From positions 23,676,122 through 23,740,121 of the forward strand of contig CP099843.1 of NCBI GenBank assembly GCA_030062745.1: a stretch of DNA of 64,000 nt, in the 5' to 3' direction. Positions 12,428 to 24,222 of the stretch are shown piece after piece. The DNA comes from Capitulum mitella. Taxonomy: Eukaryota; Arthropoda; Thecostraca; Pollicipedomorpha; Pollicipedidae. The stretch's first letter is position 1; each line of letters begins with the position of its first letter. The translations under genes and the position numbers were made by a program. Below the pieces are notes generated by a model. That model searched no databases. It saw nothing but the letters and a program-made list of their open reading frames with translations, and had not been told where the DNA came from.

Positions 12428-15189
12428 CTGGCGGCACCGGTACGTTTAGAGTGGTCACTAATAATGCTGCTGAAGTCTTGTATTTTGTTGATTTCAGCGC
12501 CATATCTGACTACGCTATAAACCATCTTTTTGCACTTCATTACACACAAGAAAGCGAGATAAGCAAACCAGCAGGATGTTGGCTTCTTCTAGACTGGATG
12601 TCTGATGATTTTATGTTCATCTAGTGCAATAGATCTTACTCATAACGGCAAATGGTGTCTGATGAAACTAAAATCATCATCATATCATCCTTTAGTATGA
12701 TCACAAATTAGCACACACCGTTCGCGTGTTCGGTATCTCAGACATTAATCCCCAGGGCTGAGCAGAAGCATTGCTATAGGGAAGTGGATGGAAGGAAACC
12801 AGCGATTTGACGTTCTTTTTGCTCATGGAGGTGGATACCATGGACCATAACAATGGTTCAGTCACTAACCGCGATCGATAGCTCAGGTGAGATAGCGTCG
12901 GTCTTACCTTTCTGGCAAGACGGGTTCGAGTTGCCCGGGCGTTTGCCATTTGCCCCGATTGTCGGCTGGCAACTAGGCCACAATAACTGTCGCACGCTAA
13001 TGTAGTATCGCTGATGGCACGATAAACTGGACCACAAAATGAATTGTTCATTTCCTGGTTTAGCAAGGCTGAGTGTGGCACACAGATTCAGTGCAGCAAA
13101 CTTTGCCTAGCACCGGCCCTGATTTCAAACATCAGCATACAAATCATTCGAATCACATTCATGAAATTAAAAAACCGCACACATTGCATGCTTTGAATAT
13201 GTTTCTGGCAAGCACCGCCATGGGCGCAGGCATTGGGAGGGCGGAAGCATCGGCGGTTTTTGAGACACTCCTTCCCATGCGGCATAGGGGAAGGCAGACT
13301 TATAGACAATTTAGAATTAAATCAGAATCGATTCTGATCCACCAACTCTTTTCATGGATCAGAATCAGAGACGATTGCGTATTAGACAGCTGTGAATCCG
13401 AATCCGAATCCGAATTAACTTTTCTCCCAAAAATCAAAATTGAATCGATTCACGAAATTCTTGGAAACTGATTAAGGGAATCAATGTCCAAAACCTGACT
13501 CATTTGGATGCATGCGAAATTTAGCAAAACATATGAGACCATTTATTACCAACATATACAAATAAGCATGAGGTCTATTGGCATTGGAAACAGATGAATA
13601 AATGAAAATAGGAAATGGCAACTGCAGTCACGATGCAATGGAAAGTGGAAAATCCTTTAATGTCATTTCGTCTTTTTAAACATAAATGCGACAGGTTTTA
13701 GTTTTGGGTCATTACTACAGATGAACGTTTCTGTCCTCACACATAACCCTAGGCACCAGACTATGTACATATTGGGTTATTTGACACCTTGACATATAAT
13801 GCAAACTGACTTTGGAAACAGAGGTTTATGCCCATTTACACAAATGCTATGCTGGACATGATATATTTGTGGTCACTAGAAACCGTTTGCCGTCTCTAAA
13901 CCCACTCGTAAATAAAAGCGATTAGTTTATGCTCACGTAACTTGAAACGTATCTTTTGCTTCTGAAGCCTCTAGTTTATTTGGCTCCGAGATTCGTCAGC
14001 TGTCATGTCTTCTGTGCATATAAGCATTGGAATATTGTTGTGCGTGTAAACAGTTAGCAAGCACGTGTTGTCACTTGAAGCTGAATAAATCATTTGGTGC
14101 CTCAGTAAAAGAATTCAGGTGAGTATGCTAGTTCCTACAAACCTTCTCATTTTTCCCTAATATTATCCTATAACCTAAAGCAGACCTTGAAACAAGACAG
14201 CACCCTGGATTTTATTTGGTTACTGAATTCATTCAATACTGAATTTATTCAGCTGCCAACTTTCTGACATACCTTGCTACGAGGCCAAAAATGTCAGTGA
14301 ACTGACATGACCTGATTTTTCAATTTGGTCACAAGAGATAAAAATGATATACTAACAGCCAAAGAAAAGCTCACGTTTCTATCTCTGTTTTGGGGTTATA
14401 ACCTAAAAACCTGAGTGGGGTACTCGAGAATCCCCTGCCCGAACTGACGGCCGAAGGCTAAAGCAAATGTGTCACATCTTGGTAGCAGCTCAGGCGTGGC
14501 GTGACAAAATGTGGGCGCTCCTGTAAGCTCAGAATGGCGCTGTTGAGACACCATGCCATGCGTCATGACTTCAAAAGCGTGATATGATTTTACGAAAACG
14601 AATCCTTCCAATCGTAAAACGATCGCCCTGAAAGCAAACGGCCGACAAACTGGCATCGTTGCCGCGCCCTCAAAACGCCTGCAGGCGACGTCGAAATGCA
14701 AAAGAGCGCAGCGAGTGTGTTCCCAACATCAGTCCGGAGCGCCGTGGTAGCATCTCAAGGGGCTTTGAAAAAGTGCTGCCCATTGCACAAAAGTTCACCA
14801 ACGAAACACCCCAGCAACAGCATGAGGCGGCAAGGCGCTAAAATCAGGGGTAAATTACGATGCTATAAAACCTAAAATATGTTCCCAGCACAACATTTAA
14901 AATGAAAAAAATGGAATCCATAAGGTTACTTTTCGACAAAGTTTTACATAAAACCATTCCAAATAAAATGATTCCCATCGAAAATGACAGATAATAAAGT
15001 GATAAACTTTCATTTTTTGAGCCCCGTGAGTTCTTCTCGCTGATACTATAAGCACGAAGTTTACTAGCTCTGGTGAAGATAACAGCGTGAAAAAGACGCC
15101 CGAAATACAGGAGCACAAACGCAAACGCACGAAACACGAAACACACACGAACCGAACAGTCTGTGTGCAAGAAACGGTGGCATGATACT
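12428..15189. other. Intron 4, 5' of exon 5 in window order
   Basis: Apart from the AATCGATTC repeat at 13310..13465 I see no gene or element. A frame at 12701..13081 (minus, 126 residues) and one at 14396..14701 (minus, 101 residues) are open but lack any recognisable domain. Confidence 0.5.
13310..13465. repeat. AATCGATTC-rich degenerate repeat
   Basis: Many GAATC / GATTC steps, including AGAATCGATTCTGATC and CCGAATCCGAATCCGAAT. Similar stretches lie at 18250..18420 (and its assembly copy near 24410..24580) and inside 44580..44890, which suggests one dispersed family. In one plus-strand frame it reads SESESESE. Confidence 0.5.
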
Positions 15190-15693
15190 TGTTCTCAAGC
15201 TGCCTGACAGTGCTCATGCCAATACTTATGCACATCATAAATTCCAGTTTTACTTCTGGCATGCAATGGAAGATGACGTACGTGAAGTCGGAACTAAAAG
15301 CAGGCGATCCCAGCGTCCCATCAAAGTACAGGTCAATATCGCTGCTACTAGTCCTAGCAAAGGTCGCGGAGGGGCTGGTGGCTGATAAGTTGATGATGTA
15401 TTTTACGGCCAACCATCTTCTGCCATCGTCAGCACAACATGGGTTTCGACGTCATTTTTCGACGGAGACTGCTCTGCTGTGCACCTCTGACGGAGCCTGC
15501 AAAGCAATGGATGCTGGCCAGGTGTCACTGCTGTGCCTGCTTGAACTGTCCAAGGCCTTCGGCTTGTAAACCACATCAGGCTGCTGAACCGTCTGGGATA
15601 CCACAGCGTGTCATCTCCATGGATTAGTAACTATCTGAAGGACCACCTACAAGTTTTACGTTGTCGGAAAATCACCACAGCACCTGATCTTAA

Positions 15694-16888
15694 CCCTATT
15701 CCCGGAGGGCTAGACGGTATGGTCGATTCCCGGCAGGGGGGACGGATTCGGCCCCCCTGAGATCTCGAGAACTACTTGTCCGATTTCATCACAACAAACG
15801 GCAATCGATTTGACGTGACGTGAACTACATTTTTATACAAAAAAATCAAAATTTCGAAATTTGTCGATACAGGGGGGCAAAAATGTCAAAATGGGGGTAC
15901 TTTTGGACTTCTTATAACTCCATTGTTCATCGACCGATTTCGATGAAACTGGCATGAATCGAGAGATTATGGATAGGGCTTTTACCATGGGTCCGCAAAT
16001 CTGAAATTTTGAGAAAATTCATGGGCGTTCACAGGGTTTCAAAAATAGGAGGATTAGTTTTCTAACAAATGAATGAACAAAAGACGCAAACACCTTTTTT
16101 TGGCTTCTGCTAGTCATGTTATACTAAAGAAGTACAAATCGCATTACGATGTTTGTATAATGTTAGCATAGGCGGTGCCAGGGACATGAAAAAAGGGAAC
16201 TGTCATGATCGCCCGTTTCTCAGATCGACTTGTGACCTTTGACCTTAAATGACCTCCAGTGACCTTGGGGTTACTTGGAATGATCTCGTGTGCATTTAAT
16301 ATTATCTGTAAACGTTTTCAATCATTTGAATTCACTCTATTTCGAAAATTCCATTTTATGGCTATTGCGATATAGAGTACGCGCACTGACATTTTAGGTC
16401 ATAGCTCCGTGACCCGACCTAATATCAAGCTGAAACTTGGTACACAAGTAGAAGGTATCGTTCGACGTCATATATATATTCGGGGTTTGGCATTTGAAAA
16501 AAACGGCGCCGAAATTATTGCGAAAAAACAAATTTTGAACTTTGACCTTGACCTGACCTTGTAAAATGACCTCAGATAAACAAAATTAAATCTGCACATT
16601 TCCCAACTATACATCCATATAAAGTTTTAACTTCTACCTTTAAAAGTCTGTTTTTGGCAAACATTTTCCTTTTACCCTCAACACGGCCAAAAATGGCATG
16701 AGGTGCCTCCGAAAAACGTTGCCTGGCTCCGTCCCTGAGTAAAATAGAATTTTGAAATTCTGTCATGGCGCGTACAAAGAATGGCTAGGAAAAGTGACCA
16801 AGTTTCGTGAAGTTGCGTTAAAAAGCATGGAATTGGCAAGCAGAAAACCCGAGGGGGGCGGATTCAGCCCCCCCTGCCGGGAATAGGG
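15694..16888 (+). mobile_element. TTAA element, family A (non-autonomous, piggyBac-type ends), copy 1
   Basis: 1195 bp flanked by TTAA (15690..15693 and 16889..16892). It opens CCCTATTCCCGG and closes CCGGGAATAGGG. The longer inverted ends include a GGCAGGGGGG block, with about 20 extra bases near the left end. TTAA target duplication and terminal CCC/GGG are typical of piggyBac-type elements. No transposase frame is present. The interior holds many TGACCT half-sites. It splits the reverse transcriptase region of a LINE fragment (15190..18060). Confidence 0.85.
16233..16245 (-). promoter_or_regulatory. Perfect DR1-type nuclear receptor half-site pair in a TTAA element
   Basis: TGACCTTTGACCT, the reverse of AGGTCAAAGGTCA, the direct-repeat-1 form bound by RXR/USP partners and HNF4 in animals. 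It is followed by two more TGACCT sites within 30 bases. Function here is not shown; an identical site is at 57227..57239 in another copy. Confidence 0.35.
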
Positions 16889-18060
16889 TTAAGGGTCTTG
16901 GCGTTTTGCAGGGGTTCTTCCTCCGCCCGCTTCTGTTTTCCGTATACACCAGCTCTCTAGCCGACTAGACAAAGCAGCGCAGCTTGTTGAGACTGCCAGT
17001 TACTCATTACCAGGAACCCCACTGATGTGAACAGCCTAACTGCAAGCGTTGAGGGAGAACGCAAGACAATAACTCAAGACACAACACGGCTCAGCTCAAA
17101 TGGCTTGAAAATGAACACTGAAAGACCCAGCTAATCGTCACCGGTGAAAGACCTCGCGTACAAGTACCGTCAGCCGGCTTAGATAAGAAAGGAAAAAAGG
17201 TGACAGCTTCTCAGAACGTGAAGAATCCGGGAGTGATTCTTGACTCCAGTCTATCTCGAGCAGAGCATATTGAAGAGGTAGGAAGAAGGTGCACTGGGCT
17301 TCTCATGTCACTAGTCCACCATCGCCGTCTTCTGCCCGATGCTGTGATGGGACACATCGCAGTATCACTAGTATTGCCCCATGTATGTAACTTATTGTCT
17401 TACTGTCACAGCCTTACTGTCAAGATGAAAGTCAGAAATGGCTTAACTTCGCGGCTCGAGTAATTTTGGTTTGAATGGACACGAAAGGGTTTCGGAAGCC
17501 AGAGCAGAACTAGGTTGGTTAAATATTGAAGAACTAATGGAGTATTATCAAAATATAGTTGTGTACAGGGCCGGAATAAGCAAAATCCCGGAGAGTCTAG
17601 AAAGAACTTCTTTGTCTGATAGCAGCTTGCACGGCCTTAATACAAGATAGAATCACTGGCTTCACTCGCCACAAACACACACTGGACATCGGAAGAGAGT
17701 TAGAGCATTTAGGGTCGCTAAGAGGTGGAACGCCCTTCGAGAGGATGTGAGAAGCTCGTCTACCCCGTTGGGATTAAAAACCAAAGCGAAGAAAACGCCT
17801 ATTGAAAAAAGATACCTTTAAGGATAAGCACTACGCAGTCAGATGATATTAGATATTACTTCGCACTCTCGTATTACTGCATGTCTAAGCAAGTGTTGTT
17901 TTGTACATCAAGCATTGCGGCGATATCGTAAATATGTTACTGGTACCACAGATGTGCGCCATTGTATACTGAGGTTCTGAGATTGTATACTGATGGGAAC
18001 AGTAATAGCCACCTAACGTGGAGCGTCTCAAAGATGTAATAAACCCATACGTGCATTCAT

Positions 18061-20636
18061 ACACTGATGCTGTAGGCAGACCTGTAAGCGATTCACTTTA
18101 TCAAATCTTTCAAATTTGATTAATTTACTTTACCTTTGTTATCTTGTATTATTATTATCTTTATCATAATTATAATAAATTAAATATATTTATTATTATT
18201 ATTCTTAGTATCTTAATTACCTTATCAAATTCACTTAATCAGATGGGAACCAATTTGAATTTCATTCAGAGCCCAGGAAGGTGATCCTGATTCTGATTCT
18301 TATTCGCACTGGAAAACATACAATCGATTCGATTTCATTCAAAAGCCATTTCGAACTATATGGAATAGATGATTCCATTCCCGATTCAATTTCATACCAA
18401 ATAATGAAAGCCTCGTTAGTTTATTTTGTATAATGGATAATCCAACAGCTCACCTGAATTCAGGCCAGCTGTACTGAGATGCTGTTTGGTCTGTCTGTCC
18501 GAAATTATCCTGTATATATGGCTTTTGGATAAAAAGGGATACGAATCCTCGGATACGAATTTTGAATGATGCAACATACCGTGTGTTAGTGGTCAGTGGC
18601 TTGAGATTAGGTTACTTGGCCACGAAATCAAATATACAAGTAAGCATTCATTTGGGGTAACATTGGCATTTGCGATGACATTGGACACCCACTAATATTG
18701 TTGTGGTTCCACTTAAGCCCATCAAGGTCATCCTCCCCTCTTGGTGCCCGACTGCTGCCGCAGCGCATCGCTACCTGGTGTTTCGAGGACTCCCTTGTGA
18801 AACAAGAGCGCCACCAGCTTAACGGAGGACCATCTGCGCAATGGCAGCCGTTTTGCAGGCTTACATTTGCGAATCTTCATACGAGTGTTCCTTAACTACA
18901 TCCCACTACAGCGACAGCAGCTTTGGAGCCATTGCGTCTGTTAATATTTAGACATCTGGTGCCTCAACGGCGTACGACAGCAGTGGCAGAAGTCGAGACT
19001 CACAGTACGGCGGAACTGCACAGCAGCTGAACTAAGCCTTGAAACGAGGAGCTAAACTATTTTCCTCCCTTACACGATGCACAACTTACGCCTATCTGGC
19101 AATCATATGTTCGGGTCAACGCGGCAGTAGGCCATAGGGTACAGTGAGGAGAACGGTTCACCTTAGTCGAATTCTGAGAAATAGATTCGATCGGTTTAAA
19201 ACATTTTGCTGCTTGCGTTTTCAACAATCGTTATCTATCAAATACTTAGAAGCATCGGAGGTGCAAAAAAACGAAAAAAGCGACATTCTCACGTTACCTT
19301 GTAATTATGACGCGGTATCGTGGTTCCTTCTGACGTTCATCACTGTCTCTGTCGTCACAATAACAGTTTACAAACCGCTAACATTGCTAGAAAATTGCTT
19401 TGAAGCTCCGTAGACGCAGACTCGTCAAATATAGCGTATATTAGGAGTTCATATGTAATTCCACAACCTACAACTAACGCACCTCAGTTTAAAACATACT
19501 TTAGCCTTATCTTCATGCGGTGGATTTCAATCGAAATCCACACAGGGGGAGGGCCGGTTCAGCCTTCCCCATCTAACTGAACCGATTTCAGCGAAGCAGG
19601 GTTAAAACCAAAGCTTGTGATCTGAACTAACTTTTCATATATCCGAGAGCAGCCAAAAACGCCAAGGGCGCCTTCAACAGAGCACAAAATGGGAGGTGAG
19701 CGGCGCATTTTCGTCCACCAGCATACGACACTGCAAACGTTTACTCTGACTCTTATATCGACTTTGATTTTTGGTTAGTCTGTAGACACGTTTAGAAGCA
19801 ATTTAGAAAGCAGTAGTGGATTCAGGATCTGATACATAGAGGGAGGGCAGTGAACCACTATCCTTTGGGATATATGAAACTCAGTTTTGGTCGATTGGCT
19901 AAGTCAAGTTCAATATCTTTACGTGAGGCGATGGTTGCAATGTCTTCGAAACACCAATGACGGGTTCAGGAAACCAAAATAGGGAGTAATTGTGTCTTAT
20001 TAAAAGTGTCAATGGCGTGTCTATAATATCATACTACAGGTATCATTTTCTTAATCCTCTCTTTAATTTTTCCTGGATTTGCCCCTGTCAATGCAGGCGC
20101 AAGTATGTGTTGTATACGCATTCCTCATGTATGCTAGTACTGGGTTGAAATCAGCAATGTATGTACGTATGTATGTCATTCGTCAGGCAATGTATATCAT
20201 TCGTCGGTGTGGACCAGTCAGAATCCTAAATTTCTGTCCGGTTCTGGCCATGATTCTTATTTATTATTAAACAAACATTACCGATTCCAGCATACACCAT
20301 AGAACATATTTATACAATGACGACAACAATATATATATATATGTATATATATATATATGCATCATATACATATGTCTTCATATATATGTATGTATGTACC
20401 ATGCATATCACGAAGCCATATTCATACATGAGAAGCAGCCCATTCTAAACAAGCCACCTCTTGCGTGTATCACTCTGGAACTGTCTCAGGTGAATGCGAT
20501 AGGAACACGAGAACTAACACATAGTGTGAAGTGTGATGGTAGTGATGTGTGTGAATGATGGTGTTTTAATTGTGGCTGCAAGCGATATTTTGATATTTGT
20601 ATCTTAGTTCACACAGACATGACAAAAATGTGCTTT
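18061..20636. other. Intron 4, unassigned, repeated at 24223..26793
   Basis: ATT-rich repeat at 18150..18230, GATTC-rich stretch at 18250..18420, and a palindrome GTGGATTTC-AATC-GAAATCCAC at 19520..19541. No coding region recognised. Confidence 0.5.
20328..20400. repeat. TA / TATG-rich microsatellite
   Basis: Broken ATAT and GTATG runs; a slightly shorter version lies at 26490..26560 in the other assembly copy. Confidence 0.85.
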
Positions 20637-20640
20637 TTAA

Positions 20641-21980
20641 TCCGCGCACGACGGTTCCGACCATGCCCAAGGGGGGGGGGGGAGTTGGCCGCCCCCGCTC
20701 TAACTAAGGAACGGTTGGTCGCACGATAAAAGTAAGCACACTGTTGGAAAGCTTGTGACGAGTAGAACTCATAACTCGTCTCATTTTTAGTTTTAGATAA
20801 TGTGTAAGCAATTTACGTCCTATTTATGTTTTCTCATAGCCGACTGCATGAGACCGAGAAACGGCCTGAATCTCAAGGGCTGTGACCAGTAACTGGGGGA
20901 GCAGTTGGGTCGATTGGTGTCAGGTACCTGACCTAGGTCAGGTCAAACAGACCCATGTCAAAAAAAGTTTAGCGAACCTCTAACTTTTTCGCAAAACAAA
21001 ATATCTCAATCATACTTTCAAGGATTAGTCATCGTCATAGATGCAACAAATTTGCTCCTCAGATTTTTCGGAATTTTCCGGGTCATTGACCTAAGGTCAA
21101 GCCCATTTTTGAGACATATTGTCGTTTTTTTCGGAAACTGACGGAATATTTCATAACATTTTCAGCGTGGAGTGAAGCAGACATCTAGTTATCGTCACTG
21201 GGCAAAGTATCAATGACTTACAACCATTGATCTGAGGTCAGGTCATGAATAACTGTAGTGGGCCAAAATGTATCACCGTCAAAATCGACGATGAATTACT
21301 CAGAAGGGTAGAAAATGGCAGAACTAGCTTGCACAGACGTAATTAATACCAGGAACCTCGAAACGTTAGAAAAAGTAGCATATTTTGGAAATAAACAGGC
21401 TCTCGCGAATAAAGCTCCGCCAACTTTGTAGATTGGTAACTAATCATTTTTTTCCAAATTTAAGCATGAGAAACCATCACAGGAACCACAAAGATCAATA
21501 AAATTGACATAGATTGTCTTTTTTCGCGAAAATATAGGAACGCTAAAATAAGTTCCCGTCAATTTGGTACCGAATACGGCAGCGGCGTACACTGACAGCT
21601 GGCGGGAGAATTACCGTGGCTATCTAAAAGTTTCGGCGTATATATTGAACAAATCTGGGGAAATTAGACGTGTATCGGCATCCGCCGACCTTTACTTGTG
21701 CGCTGGTGCCTTTACCTATGCGTTATTAGTCAAAGCCCTTGAGATTCAGGCCATTTCTCGGTCTCATGCAGTCGGCATGAGAAAACATGTATAGGGCGTA
21801 AACTGCTTACATATTATCTTAAACTAAAAATGAGACCAGTTTCGAACTCTACCTTTCACGAGCTTTTGAACGGTGTGCTTATTTTATCGTGCGACTAACC
21901 GTTCGTGCGTTAGAGGGGGGGCAGTCAACTGCCCCCCCCCAGTCGCCCATGTTCGGAAGGGACCGACGGTCGTGCGCGGG
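20641..21980 (+). mobile_element. TTAA element, family B, end-swapped copy
   Basis: Flanked by TTAA (20637..20640, 21981..21984), but both ends are the 5' type of family B. 20641..20890 matches the start of 4129..5339, and 21980 read backwards also matches that start and continues for about 1 kb. The native GGCGACGGG end is missing. The result is a 1340 bp element with inverted arms of about 250 bp. A near-identical copy at 26798..28137 is part of the inner duplication. Confidence 0.75.
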
Positions 21981-22099
21981 TTAATGCAGACTTTTATACC
22001 TTACCTATATTGTAATCCCCATAGTTGTGCTATATTTGTAATTCGGGCTTCATTCCTGTGTAACAACAGCGAGAAGGTGCGAAATGCACACATTCTGAC

Positions 22100-22258
22100 C
22101 TGATACATAGTTTGGGTAATAGTCGTGCGGCCATCGTCGCGGGACACAGACCACTTGGTCTCGCCACGGTACGGCTTTGGCTTCTGGTTCATGTTGCCGC
22201 CGAGGAACCCGCTGTCTGGGAAACCACTGCGTGTATTCCAGCAGACGGAAGATGTCGA
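22100..22258 (-). pseudogene. Second copy of the GT31 DxD exon, cut by the assembly gap
   Basis: The 3' 159 bases of the same exon as 28257..28447, running into a block of Ns. Compared with the intact copy it has one extra base near the FPDSG codons and one missing base near the RDEWP codons. The frame is therefore lost and regained about 90 bases later. Small opposing indels right at a contig end look more like base-call errors or an allele than like a decayed gene. The DDD codons themselves fall inside the gap. It sits within the 5.7 kb inner duplication, so it probably is not a true second exon. Confidence 0.75.
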
Positions 22259-22758
22259 NNNNNNNNNNNNNNNNNNNNNNNNNNNNNNNNNNNNNNNNNN
22301 NNNNNNNNNNNNNNNNNNNNNNNNNNNNNNNNNNNNNNNNNNNNNNNNNNNNNNNNNNNNNNNNNNNNNNNNNNNNNNNNNNNNNNNNNNNNNNNNNNNN
22401 NNNNNNNNNNNNNNNNNNNNNNNNNNNNNNNNNNNNNNNNNNNNNNNNNNNNNNNNNNNNNNNNNNNNNNNNNNNNNNNNNNNNNNNNNNNNNNNNNNNN
22501 NNNNNNNNNNNNNNNNNNNNNNNNNNNNNNNNNNNNNNNNNNNNNNNNNNNNNNNNNNNNNNNNNNNNNNNNNNNNNNNNNNNNNNNNNNNNNNNNNNNN
22601 NNNNNNNNNNNNNNNNNNNNNNNNNNNNNNNNNNNNNNNNNNNNNNNNNNNNNNNNNNNNNNNNNNNNNNNNNNNNNNNNNNNNNNNNNNNNNNNNNNNN
22701 NNNNNNNNNNNNNNNNNNNNNNNNNNNNNNNNNNNNNNNNNNNNNNNNNNNNNNNNNN
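22259..22758. other. Assembly gap of 500 Ns
   Basis: Exactly 500 unknown bases, which suggests a placeholder rather than a measured gap. Sequence to its right restarts in the middle of a family A element that is complete to the left of it. Confidence 0.99.
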
Positions 22759-23050
22759 GCATTTGAAAAAAACGGCGCCGAAATTATTGCGAAAAAACAA
22801 ATTTTGAACTTTGACCTTGACCTGACCTTGTAAAATGACCTCAGATAAACAAAATTAAATCTGCACATTTCCCAACTATACATCCATATAAAGTTTTAAC
22901 TTCTACCTTTAAAAGTCTGTTTTTGGCAGGCGCGTACAAAGAATGGCTAGGAAAAGTGACCAAGTTTCGTGAAGTTGCGTTAAAAAGCATGGAATTGGCA
23001 AGCAGAAAACCCGAGGGGGGCGGATTCAGCCCCCCCTGCCGGGAATAGGG
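22759..23050 (+). mobile_element. TTAA element, family A, 3' part at the gap edge
   Basis: The last part of the same element as 15694..16888, entering from the N gap. It lacks about 107 bases present in the other copy (around 16658..16765) and ends at the same TTAA (23051..23054). It belongs to the inner duplication. Confidence 0.8.
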
Positions 23051-23054
23051 TTAA

Positions 23055-24222
23055 GGGTCTTGGCGTTTTGCAGGGGTTCTTCCTCCGCCCGCTTCTGTTT
23101 TCCGTATACACCAGCTCTCTAGCCGACTAGACAAAGCAGCGCAGCTTGTTGAGACTGCCAGTTACTCATTACCAGGAACCCCACTGATGTGAACAGCCTA
23201 ACTGCAAGCGTTGAGGGAGAACGCAAGACAATAACTCAAGACACAACACGGCTCAGCTCAAATGGCTTGAAAATGAACACTGAAAGACCCAGCTAATCGT
23301 CACCGGTGAAAGACCTCGCGTACAAGTACCGTCAGCCGGCTTAGATAAGAAAGGAAAAAAGGTGACAGCTTCTCAGAACGTGAAGAATCCGGGAGTGATT
23401 CTTGACTCCAGTCTATCTCGAGCAGAGCATATTGAAGAGGTAGGAAGAAGGTGCACTGGGCTTCTCATGTCACTAGTCCACCATCGCCGTCTTCTGCCCG
23501 ATGCTGTGATGGGACACATCGCAGTATCACTAGTATTGCCCCATGTATGTAACTTATTGTCTTACTGTCACAGCCTTACTGTCAAGATGAAAGTCAGAAA
23601 TGACTTAACTTCGCGGCTCGAGTAATTTTGGTTTGAATGGACACGAAAGGGTTTCGGAAGCCAGAGCAGAACTAGGTTGGTTAAATATTGAAGAACTAAT
23701 GGAGTATTATCAAAATATAGTTGTGTACAGGGCCGGAATAAGCAAAATCCCGGAGAGTCTAGAAAGAACTTCTTTGTCTGATAGCAGCTTGCACGGCCTT
23801 AATACAAGATAGAATCACTGGCTTCACTCGCCACAAACACACACTGGACATCGGAAGAGAGTTAGAGCATTTAGGGTCGCTAAGAGGTGGAACGCCCTTC
23901 GAGAGGATGTGAGAAGCTCGTCTACCCCGTTGGGATTAAAAACCAAAGCGAAGAAAACGCCTATTGAAAAAAGATACCTTTAAGGATAAGCACTACGCAG
24001 TCAGATGATATTAGATATTACTTCGCACTCTCGTATTACTGCATGTCTAAGCAAGTGTTGTTTTGTACATCAAGCATTGCGGCGATATCGTAAATATGTT
24101 ACTGGTACCACAGATGTGCGCCATTGTATACTGAGGTTCTGAGATTGTATACTGATGGGAACAGTAATAGCCACCTAACGTGGAGCGTCTCAAAGATGTA
24201 ATAAACCCATACGTGCATTCAT
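23055..24222 (+). mobile_element. LINE 3' part, second assembly copy
   Basis: Nearly base-for-base repeat of 16893..18060, including the same stops. It is part of the inner duplication flanking the gap. One Gly/Asp difference near 23602 is seen in the NPGVILDSS frame. Confidence 0.8.

Larger units (their letters stand above)
15190..18060 (+). mobile_element. Truncated LINE (CR1/Jockey-type reverse transcriptase), interrupted by a TTAA element
   Basis: The first part (15190..15689) translates with YRSISLLLVLAKVAEGLVAD, NHLLPSSAQHGFRRHFSTET and LLCLLELSKAF, which are reverse transcriptase blocks 1 to 3 of non-LTR retrotransposons. The second part (16893 on) continues FLRPLLFSVYTSSLADYT, then VKNPGVILDSSLSRAEHIEE and RRCTGLLMSLVHHRRLLPDA, the C-terminal region, and ends with a 3' non-coding part near 18060. 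Several stops and frameshifts make it inactive. The TTAA element 15694..16888 sits within the RT region. The 5' half, with the endonuclease, is missing. Confidence 0.85.
16490..22258 (+). repeat. Inner duplication, left copy (ends at gap)
   Basis: Almost identical to 22759..28415, with scattered single-base differences and one 107-base segment present here only. It ends at the N block inside the DxD exon. Identity is far higher than in the outer duplication. Confidence 0.9.

Noticed and set aside
12910-12950. GGGTTCGAG motif resembling a tRNA T-arm
   Set aside because: The flanking bases do not form the T-stem, and no acceptor or anticodon arm is found.
14897-15412. 171-residue minus-strand frame
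   Set aside because: Its first part is antisense to the LINE reverse transcriptase and the rest has no domain.
22001-22883. Frames of over 200 residues spanning the gap
   Set aside because: Almost entirely unknown bases; only the exon fragment is real.
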